This document shows positions 55,069-62,192 of a DNA stretch of 64,000 bases, piece after piece; positions within the stretch are counted from its first letter, which is position 1; the number at the start of each line of letters is the position of its first letter. The notes under the pieces are model-generated. The model did not search any database and was not told the origin of the DNA. It was given only the letters and a program-made list of their open reading frames with translations. The translations under genes and the position numbers were made by a program. This DNA is from CAZGMC01 sp964526565 (GTDB lineage: Bacteria > Pseudomonadota > Alphaproteobacteria > DSM-16000 > Inquilinaceae): positions 1-64,000 of the forward strand of contig CAZGMC010000006.1 in assembly GCA_964526565.1 (NCBI GenBank), read 5' to 3'.

Positions 55069-56407
55069 TGCCGTCCTTGCTGTTACGCCGGTACTCGCGG
55101 TCCTTGAAGTCGGCGATGAAATCGTGCAGCGGCTGCCAGAAGGCCTCGGGCCTGTGGGAATGGTTCAAAGGAACAGCCGCGGTTTCCGTGGTCCCATGTT
55201 CGTTCCTGGATCTTTTGTCATTCCTTTTGTCGCGACTGACGTAAAGCTGGTCCTGAGGAAGGAACTTTGCCCTGAAGATCGTGAAGACGCCGACATACAG
55301 GTCGGCTTTCAGTCGCTGGATGTGGAGATGCAGGGGACTGGCGCGGCGTGCCGGGTCATCGTTCGTATCAGGGCTTTGCTGAAACGCGGGCAGCTTGCCG
55401 TAATTGTGGGGGAGACCAAACACGATCCGCCTCGGTGGGGACAACTTTTCAAGATTCTTAGCTGCTGCTGATTCGCCCAACTCCGCATATTTGGAATACC
55501 AGTCATGGTCTGTCTTATAGTGTGCCGGCGGCAATATCGGGCCGGTTTCATTATCTTTATTATTCTCGCACCAGCATTATTTCAAATAGTGCCGCATCCC
55601 TTCCCGGACCTTTGGCTTTTTTTGCCCCCGGCTCCGGTGGTACTGCATGGCCCAGCCGGTGTCGTCCAGCACCGTGAGCGCATCGGTATCGGCCGACACG
55701 GCATGGATGCGGGTGCCGGGATGGAAGGCGGTGTAGCACGGTTCGGGCAGGTCCGGGTCCGCCGCATGGGCGGTCAGCACGCCCCGCAGCACCTCACCGT
55801 AGGCCTCGATACTCTCCGGCACCGCGAACAGGGGCTCGCCGTCCCGTTCGAGGGACAGCAGGCTGAGGCTGCCGAAGCCGCGCCGTGCCCGCGCCCCCAG
55901 TCCGCCGAGCAGCCCCAGCATCTTCAGGCTGTCGCCGAGCAGGTTGGCCGCCAGCGCGTCGTCGCGGCCCGCCTCGTCGTCCGGGGCGGAAGGTGCCCGC
56001 GCACGGTACGTCAGGCTGACGGAGAGGTCCCGCCAGGGCAGGCTGTGCCGCGCCGGCCGGCCCGGCCCCTTGTCGGTGGCCTTCTGCTCGCCCAGGCCGT
56101 AGGTCAGGTATCGAATGCCAGACCCTCTGCGGCCGAGTCCGTCGCCGTCGACCGTCGCCTCCCGCTCCAGCGGCCTGACCCGCAGCGCCACACGCGACTG
56201 CCCCACCGTCTGGTCCGCCGAGCCGAACAGGCGGGCCTCGGCGGCGCCGATGCGATGCAGGTTGCCGTTGAAGGCGCCCCAGGCCAGGGCGCGCCACCAG
56301 AAGCGCACGGCGCCCTTGATCGCCGACGGGCGCAGCTCCGCCTGATGGCCGGCGCCGCCCATGAAGACTGGCGTGACGATGCTATAGCGGGCTTCATAAC
56401 GCGTCAT
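55069..56407 (-). pseudogene. cmr1: Cmr1-like RAMP gene with in-frame stop
   Basis: The first 276 codons give a Cmr1 N-terminus (IVTPVFMGGAGHQAELRPSAIKGAVRFWWRAL) and middle part (LKMLGLLGGLGARARRGFG). A TAA at 55579-55577 then interrupts the frame, yet the same frame continues beyond it with clear Cmr1 C-terminal sequence (RRIVFGLPHNYG, ASPLHLHIQRL, GVFTIFRAKFLP, FWQPLHDFIADF). After that the frame does not stop near cmr4 but stays open to 54785, so the natural terminus is also lost. Cmr1 helps bind target RNA next to Cmr6. Could be a sequencing error, but the second lesion argues for decay. Confidence 0.75.
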
Positions 56408-56544
56408 GGTAAACGCAAGCTTGCATCGTTCATGCCTGTTGTCCAGGAAATTTCTCTAGTATAGGACGAACAAGAAGACGCCTTTTTCCGGCGGGTCGTA
56501 TCCGGCGTATGCGCGCCGATGGTTACGGAGACAGACCACGACCG
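56408..56544. promoter_or_regulatory. Divergent promoter region between cmr1 and the CARF-like gene
   Basis: 137 bp separating the leftward cmr operon from the rightward membrane CARF-like gene, with an A+T-rich segment TTTCTCTAGTATAGGAC near 56450-56466. Shared regulation of the two units is plausible. Confidence 0.45.
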
Positions 56545-57945
56545 ATGCACGAAACCCCTTGGCACAGGCGGCTGCGGGCAGCCGTTCAAAGGCGAACCGC
56601 GGCGGTGCAGGCCGTGGCGGCCAATCTCGCCGCCGGCGGCAACCGGCTGCTGCAGGTCGCGGCATCGATCCCGGCCCGCGCTCAGCCGGCAGCGGCCCGG
56701 CTGTGTGGGAGGCTCAGGGCGGCCTGGCGCTGGCTGCCCTTCATTCTTGTTCCGGTGCTGCTGGTCGTGTCGGCCACCTGGGTCGGCGACGAGGCCGGCG
56801 GCCTGCTTTGGGACGGCATGACCTGGCTGATGCGGCTGGCCGGGCTGGCGCCGGCCGCCGGGGACGCTCCGGCCGAGGGCGGACCGGACTGGCGGCAGGC
56901 GATCGTCGGCCTGGTCCTGTTCGTGGTGGCCCTGTTCTGGTCGAAACACCTCAGCCAGAAATTGCGCTCAACCGCCTCGTTCCGGCGGGCGGGGCACACC
57001 CCGCGGCAGGTGATGATCACCGGCCTGTCCAGCCTGAAGGCGCTGACCTGGCACGCCGACACCAGACCGGCACCGGCCGGCCGGCATCCGCAGGCGCGCC
57101 CGCAGGAGCTTGAGAGGGTGGGCTTCCGTGATCGGGCGGGGACGGGAGTTGCGGAGGAAATGATCCTGGCCTGCGTCGAATACCTGGACTACGCGGAGCT
57201 GGTTGCGACGCCGCAGGAGATCAAGGCGCTGGCGCAGACGACATGGGAAGAGCTTTGCGCGCTGGCCCGCTGCCAGGGCGACATGGGGCAGCGCGATTGG
57301 CTTCACAAAACCGATGCCGACAAGAGCTTCCTCAACATGCGGCAGGCCCTGGCCGCCCGGCTCGACGTGTCGGAGCACGAGCGTGCACTGTGCACCCTGG
57401 CCGGGCGCTACCTTTCGCTGCGCCGGCTGGGCGGGCTGAGCTGGCAGCAGAACCTGCGCGCCATCGAAGCGTATGCAGACACCGGGCTGGCCACCGTGAT
57501 CGTCGTGCCGTCGCGCGATTCCGACCCCGGGGACAACCTTCTCGGCCTGGCCCACGGCGTCGCCGCCCGCGACGGCTCGGAGCACCAGTTCGACCTGTTC
57601 AAGCGGTTCGTCGAGGCCGCCCTGGCCAGGCGGCCCGGCGGCACCAGGATCGCCATCGAACCCTACAAGCGGGGCGGGGTCGCCTATGACGACTACGATG
57701 CCGTCTATCTCGCCCTGGAGGACGTCGCCGCGCACCTGCAGGACTACGGCTGCAGCGGCAACGGCAAGGGTCCGCGTGCCCGCGACATCGTCGTCGACGT
57801 GACGCCGGGCCTCAAGCCGTTCAGCATTGCCGCCGCGGCGCTGACGCTGGCGGACAAGGGATACGTGTTCTGCTACGTCACCAACGACGGCCGCCTGAAC
57901 GAATACAACGCCGCCGTCGAGGTGCTGGACCTCAAGGACATCTGA
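56545..57945 (+). CDS. Two-TM protein with CARF-like Rossmann domain (type III ancillary effector candidate)
   Basis: 466 residues. Basic N-terminus, two TM helices (about 64-80 WLPFILVPVLLVVSATW; about 119-133 AIVGLVLFVVALF), then a cytoplasmic region. The latter begins with RQVMITGLSSLKALTW, has strand VIVVPSRDSD, and ends with RDIVVDVTPGLKPFSIAAAALTLADKGYVFCYVTND (418-425 VDVTPGLK), close to the D-x-T-G-G-x-K signature of CARF domains that bind cyclic oligoadenylate. No nuclease domain is evident, so the TM part may be the effector. An ATG at 56509 would add 12 residues. CARF assignment is by motif and context only. Confidence 0.65.
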   Translation: MHETPWHRRLRAAVQRRTAAVQAVAANLAAGGNRLLQVAASIPARAQPAAARLCGRLRAAWRWLPFILVPVLLVVSATWVGDEAGGLLWDGMTWLMRLAGLAPAAGDAPAEGGPDWRQAIVGLVLFVVALFWSKHLSQKLRSTASFRRAGHTPRQVMITGLSSLKALTWHADTRPAPAGRHPQARPQELERVGFRDRAGTGVAEEMILACVEYLDYAELVATPQEIKALAQTTWEELCALARCQGDMGQRDWLHKTDADKSFLNMRQALAARLDVSEHERALCTLAGRYLSLRRLGGLSWQQNLRAIEAYADTGLATVIVVPSRDSDPGDNLLGLAHGVAARDGSEHQFDLFKRFVEAALARRPGGTRIAIEPYKRGGVAYDDYDAVYLALEDVAAHLQDYGCSGNGKGPRARDIVVDVTPGLKPFSIAAAALTLADKGYVFCYVTNDGRLNEYNAAVEVLDLKDI

Positions 57946-58858
57946 CCCCGCGCCCAGGCGTTGCGCGGGCGTTGCGCGGGCGTCCGGCCCCTTCGCGGTC
58001 AGCCCCTCGTCAGCGGGGATCTCGATGGGATTGCGCTGGCTGCCGCATCATTCGCGATTCCCACGCAGTCCCCGCTTGCGCGGGGATGACCGCATTGGGG
58101 CGGAGCCGGTTCAGGCGCCTGAGATATTCGCACCGGTGCCGGCAAGTCCCAGGGGTGCGGATGCGCGGCCGGTTCGGCGCTCGGGCTGAACGCAGCTGAT
58201 ACCAGCGGGCCAAACGGTTGACCTGTCTCCTCCTGTCCCTGGCGATCGGGCCTGGCGCCCGCCGCTGCTGGCAACCGCTTGCCCCGCCAAACAGAAGGCG
58301 CCCGTTCGTGGTGCAGTCAACAAATACCGAGGACAGCAGCACCAGTCCGGGCAAGATCCCACCTGTCATCGCGAGCGAAGCGTGGCGATCCAGTGCTGCC
58401 GCACGCGCGACTGATGACTTGCTGAATTGGCGGCGCCGAATCTGGATCGCCACGCTTCGCTCGCGATGACGGCCTTTCTGGCGGATACGCCTTGCAGACA
58501 TACCGAAGATCATTGCAGATGCCGAAGCGGTCGACCTGTACCATGCATGCCCGCCTTGGCACCAGCCGGTGCCGTCGTCCGGTCATAAGGAAGGGCTGCT
58601 GGGATGAGGCCTCCCGGGGCTACTTCCCGTCCCAGTTTCGATGCGCGGCCAGTTCGGCGTTCGGGCTGATCCGACCTCCTTGCAAGGGCGTGCGCAAAAA
58701 ATTTTTAGCAGATAGAGATACGCCATTGCGTTATTATACGGGCATTCTGCAACCGTTTAAAACGCGAAAAATCCCGCATCATGCACTTTCCGTAAGCGCT
58801 GACAAACCTTGACGGTTTTCCACGGGGTCTTTCGAAAGCCCTGGGGCCGGCGGCGGCC
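57946..58858. other. Repeat-rich intergenic region between the CARF-like gene and RT-Cas1
   Basis: About 910 bp with no credible gene. It contains a complete family-2 MITE (58365-58470), a REP-like palindrome GTCCCCGCTTGCGCGGGGAT (58068-58087), and two related 30-bp segments ATGCGCGGCCGGTTCGGCG (58159) and ATGCGCGGCCAGTTCGGCG (58640), each followed by TCGGGCTGA. An A+T-rich stretch at 58690-58760 probably holds the RT-Cas1 promoter. Confidence 0.6.
58365..58470. repeat. MITE-like element, family 2, intact copy
   Basis: Perfect 29-bp terminal inverted repeats, GTCATCGCGAGCGAAGCGTG plus GCGATCCAG (58365-58393) and its exact complement (58442-58470), flank a 48-bp core with GACTTGCTGAATTGGCGGCG. 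No coding capacity. A copy with a decayed left arm is at 40793-40897. Confidence 0.92.
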
Positions 58859-59603
58859 ATGACCGCCGATCCCGCCCCGGCGGCGGGCAGCCTGTTCGAG
58901 CGGATCACCACCGTGGCGACCCTGGCCAAGGGCTGGGAGCGGGTGCGGCGCAATGCCGGCGCCCATGGCGGCGACGGCATGAGCGTGGGCGAGTTCGAGG
59001 TCGGGGCGGCCGACCGGCTGCTGCGGCTGAACCGGGCGCTGCGCACCGGCACCTACCGGCCGGGGCCGCTGCGCCGGCTGGACGTGCCCAAGGACGACGG
59101 CGGCAGCCGCCGCCTGTCCATCCCCTGCGTCACCGACCGCGTCGTGCAGTCGGCGGCCACCGTGGTGCTGGGGCCGGTCCTGGAGCCGGAGATGGAGGAC
59201 TCCAGCTTCGCCTACCGGCCGGGCCGGTCAGTCGCCGCCGCCGTCGCCCGCGTCGGCGCCCACCGCCGCGACGGGTTCACCTGGGTCGTCGACGGCGACA
59301 TAGAGCGCTTCTTCGACAATGTCCCGCGCGCCGGTGGTCGAGGCGCTGACGGTCTACCTGTTCAACAACCGGATCCTGAAGCCGGAGATGTTCGGCCGCA
59401 GCGACGACGACGCCGCCCGCCTGCACCCCGACGGGCGGCGCGCCATCCTGCGCGGCTACGAGGCGTGGCTGGACCGGCGGGTGCGCAGCCCGCAGCAGGG
59501 GCGGCCGGTGCTGTGGCGGCGCCTGCTGCTGGAGCAGGCCATGGCGCTGGCCGCTCACTATCGCGACGAGGCGCCCTATGCGCCCTACGCCATGGACTAC
59601 TGA
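58859..59603 (+). pseudogene. cas1: RT-Cas1 fusion with internal deletion
   Basis: The 5' part encodes the first domains of a group II intron-like reverse transcriptase: LAKGWERVRRNAGAHGGDG, YRPGPLRRLDVPKDDGGSRRLSIPCVTDRVVQSA, SFAYRPGRSV, and DGDIERFFDNV with the first catalytic Asp. At about 59320 the sequence jumps, out of frame, to the Cas1 C-terminus (RAPVVEALTVYLFNNRILKPEMF, GRRAILRGYEAWLDRR). The RT YxDD box, thumb and most of Cas1 including its metal site are missing, roughly 400 residues. RT-Cas1 acquires spacers from RNA in type III systems. Stop at 59603; cas2 begins 3 bp later. Confidence 0.82.
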
Positions 59604-59606
59604 GCC

Positions 59607-59894
59607 ATGCCCGACACCGTCATGCTGACCGTGTTCTGCTATGACGTGGCCAGCCACCGGGCACGGCGCCGCGTTGCGGCGGTGCTGGAGGAGGCCGCCG
59701 TGCGGGTGCAGCGCAGCGTGTTCGAGGCGCCGCTGACGGCCGCGGCGGCGGCGGCCACCGCCCGGCGCGCGGCGCGGTTCCAGGAGCCTGGCGACAGCCT
59801 GCGGGTCTATGCGGTCGGCAGCCACGGCCGTGACCGGTGCATGGCCTTCGGGCCCCTGCCGCTGCCCGAGGCGCAGGGATTCTATCTGCTGTAG
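59607..59894 (+). CDS. cas2: CRISPR-associated Cas2
   Basis: 95 residues, complete. MLTVFCYDVASHRARRRVAAVLEEAAVRVQRSVFEA is the Cas2 ferredoxin-fold signature, with the conserved Asp of the first strand (CYDV), then DSLRVYAVG. Cas2 bridges Cas1 dimers during spacer integration. It appears intact although its Cas1 partner is broken. Confidence 0.9.
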   Translation: MPDTVMLTVFCYDVASHRARRRVAAVLEEAAVRVQRSVFEAPLTAAAAAATARRAARFQEPGDSLRVYAVGSHGRDRCMAFGPLPLPEAQGFYLL

Positions 59895-59909
59895 GCGGGC
59901 CGCTGCAGG

Positions 59910-59938
59910 NNNNNNNNNNGGGGGGGGGGGGGGGGGGG
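59910..59938. other. Assembly gap with poly-G
   Basis: Ten N (59910-59919) followed by 19 consecutive G. This is an assembly or read-quality artefact located 15 bp after cas2, exactly where a CRISPR array could be expected; the true content is unknown. Confidence 0.95.
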
Positions 59939-59965
59939 CGACCCGGAGGCCGCCCCTCCGTGGCG

Positions 59966-61600
59966 TCAGCTCAGGCGCAGTTCCTGGAAGAAGTCGTTGC
60001 CCTTGTCGTCGACGATGATGAAGGCCGGGAAGTCCTCCACCTCGATGCGCCAGATCGCCTCCATGCCCAGCTCGGGGAAGGCGATGCATTCGACCTTGCG
60101 GATGCAGTCCTGGGCCAGGCGCGCCGCGCCGCCGCCGATCGAGCCCAGGTAGAAGCCGCCGTGCTTCTGGCAGGCCTCGCGCACCTGCGGGCTGCGGTTG
60201 CCCTTGGCCAGCATGACCATGGACCCGCCCGCCGCCTGGAACTGGTCGACGAAGGCGTCCATGCGCCCGGCCGTGGTCGGGCCGAACGAGCCCGACGGAT
60301 AGCCCTCCGGCGTCTTGGCCGGCCCGGCATAATAGATCGGGTGGTTCTTGAAGTAGTCGGGCAGCGGCTCGCCGGCCTCCAGTTGCGCGCGCAGGCGGGC
60401 GTGGGCCAGGTCGCGGGCGACGATCAGCGGCCCGGTCAGCGACAGCCGGGTGCGGATCGGGTACTGCGTCAGCGTCGCCAGAATATCGGCCATCGGCCGG
60501 GTCAGGTCGATGGGCACCACCTCGCCGGCGATCTGGCTCTCGGCGAACTCGGGCAGGAAGCGGGCCGGGTTGGTCTCCAGCGCCTCCAGGAACACGCCGT
60601 CGGCGGTGATCCTGCCCATGGCCTGGCGGTCGGCGGAGCACGACACGCCCAGGCCGATCGGCATGCTGGCGCCGTGGCGCGGCAGGCGGATGACCCGCAC
60701 GTCGTGGCAGAAGTACTTGCCGCCGAACTGGGCGCCGATGTTCATGTCCTGGGTCATCTTGTGGATGACCGCCTCCATCTCCAGGTCGCGGAAGGCGTGG
60801 GCGGCCTCCGACCCGGACGTTGGCAGCCCGTCCAGATAGCGGGCCGAGGCGAGCTTGACCGTCTTCATGGTCAGCTCGGCACTGGTGCCGCCGATCACCA
60901 CGGCCAGGTGGTAGGGCGGGCAGGCGGCGGTGCCCAGCGTGCGGATCTTCTCATCCAGGAAGGCGAGCAGCCGGTCGCGGGTCAGCACCGACGGCACCGC
61001 CTGGAACAGGAAGCTCTTGTTGGCCGAGCCGCCGCCCTTGGCCATGAACAGGAACTTGTAGGCGTCCTCGCCCTCCTGGAAGATCTCGATCTGGGCGGGC
61101 AGGTTGCTGGCCGTGTTCTTCTCTTCGAACATCGACAGGGGCGCGAGTTGGCTGTAGCGCAGGTTGCGCTTCAGGTACGCCCCCTTGACGCCCTCGGCCA
61201 GCGCCGTCTCGTCGCCGCCGCGGGTCCACACCCGGCGGCCCTTCTTGCCCATGACGATGGCGGTGCCGGTGTCCTGGCACATCGGCAGCACGCCGCCGGC
61301 GGCGATGTTGGCGTTCTTCAGCAGGTCGAAGGCGACGAAGCGGTCATTGGGCGAGGCCTCCGGATCTTCCAGGATGGCGCGCAGTTGCTCCAGGTGGCCG
61401 GGGCGCAGCAGGTGGTTGATGTCGACGAAGGCCTGCTCCGACAGCAGCCGCAGCGCCTCGGGCTCGACCTTCAGGACGTCCTCACCCTCGAAGCGGGCGA
61501 CCGAGACGTGGTCCCCGGTCAGCTTGCGATACGGTGTTTCGTCCCTGGTCAGGGGAAACAGGGTCGGGCCGGGCTGGGTCGTGCTCACGTCATCGGGCAT
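59966..61600 (-). CDS. fumA: Class I fumarate hydratase (iron-sulfur)
   Basis: 544 residues. The fumarate-malate interconverting enzyme of the TCA cycle, with a labile [4Fe-4S] cluster. N-terminal alpha domain with VLPMCQDTGTAIVMGKKG (cluster Cys), MAKGGGSANKSFLFQ, AACPPYHLAVVIGG and the Cys of GVSCSADRQAM; C-terminal beta domain with GPTTAGRMDAFVDQF and GGGAARLAQDCI. GGAGG precedes the ATG at 61600. Its 3' end faces cas2 across the gap. Confidence 0.96.
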   Translation of the reverse strand: MPDDVSTTQPGPTLFPLTRDETPYRKLTGDHVSVARFEGEDVLKVEPEALRLLSEQAFVDINHLLRPGHLEQLRAILEDPEASPNDRFVAFDLLKNANIAAGGVLPMCQDTGTAIVMGKKGRRVWTRGGDETALAEGVKGAYLKRNLRYSQLAPLSMFEEKNTASNLPAQIEIFQEGEDAYKFLFMAKGGGSANKSFLFQAVPSVLTRDRLLAFLDEKIRTLGTAACPPYHLAVVIGGTSAELTMKTVKLASARYLDGLPTSGSEAAHAFRDLEMEAVIHKMTQDMNIGAQFGGKYFCHDVRVIRLPRHGASMPIGLGVSCSADRQAMGRITADGVFLEALETNPARFLPEFAESQIAGEVVPIDLTRPMADILATLTQYPIRTRLSLTGPLIVARDLAHARLRAQLEAGEPLPDYFKNHPIYYAGPAKTPEGYPSGSFGPTTAGRMDAFVDQFQAAGGSMVMLAKGNRSPQVREACQKHGGFYLGSIGGGAARLAQDCIRKVECIAFPELGMEAIWRIEVEDFPAFIIVDDKGNDFFQELRLS

Positions 61601-61970
61601 CCTGAACCTCCGTGGGCGATTGGTTGGCTGCCGGCTCTGCGGCCGAGGCTGTGCCGACCCTACCAGAAAGACGGGCCCGTGTCCGGACTCTGTCGAAACT
61701 CTTGGCCCGGCAACCGGCCGTCCCCGGCCGCACCGGGACGGCGCGGTCGCACGGGTATTCGGCAGCCCGGGGGGGGGGCGCCTGGGCCGAGTCGGGGGCG
61801 GGGGGAGCGGCGCTGGCCGCGTCTCCCTGGAAGACTCGCGCATTGGTGTTTACGACCGGTTCAAGATAATTAAACAGCGTTAACCATTTCTATATTTGGC
61901 TATGCGCGCTGTTCAGCCGGCGTTAACGGTTGGCTGCTTACATGGCGCCATGTCGAACCGGAGGCACACC
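61601..61970. promoter_or_regulatory. Intergenic region with CtrA-like sites
   Basis: Divergent region between fumA and the small gene. TTAA-N6-TTAACCAT at 61868-61887 and GTTAACGG near 61922 resemble the TTAA-N7-TTAAC motif of the cell-cycle regulator CtrA (one base short in spacing). Two G runs occur at 61770-61805. Confidence 0.4.
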
Positions 61971-62183
61971 ATGCATATCGACTCGGCGCGCCCGGCAAGT
62001 CCCTATCTCGCCCGGACCAGGCGCTCCCTGCAGGAAGCCTGCATGGCGCTCCGCCGGGCCGGCGTCGCCTCGGACAGCCGATGCGACGTCTGCAAGCTCC
62101 TGACCCTGTGCAATCCGAAATCATCGCCGGCCGATCCGGCCTCGTCGCTCCTCTCCCAGGCCTGCGGCTGCAGCGACGCCTGA
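61971..62183 (+). CDS. Small cysteine-containing protein, 70 aa
   Basis: Starts MHIDSARPASPYLARTRRSL with GGAGG 7 nt upstream. The middle RCDVCKLLTLCNPK and the C-terminal ACGC give five cysteines, which may bind metal. An upstream in-frame ATG (61950) is possible. No family recognised. Possible CtrA-type sites precede it. Confidence 0.55.
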   Translation: MHIDSARPASPYLARTRRSLQEACMALRRAGVASDSRCDVCKLLTLCNPKSSPADPASSLLSQACGCSDA

Positions 62184-62192
62184 CGGCGGGGC

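Noticed and set aside
55577..55579. Selenocysteine or pyrrolysine decoding in cmr1
   Set aside because: The codon is UAA, which neither system uses; nonsense mutation or error is simpler.
58010..58513. Minus-strand frames containing translated REP sequence
   Set aside because: The peptides are translations of REP/MITE repeats, which commonly create spurious ORFs.
59837..61873. Plus-strand 678-codon frame opposite fumA
   Set aside because: Crosses the N gap and is antisense to fumarase; low-complexity translation.
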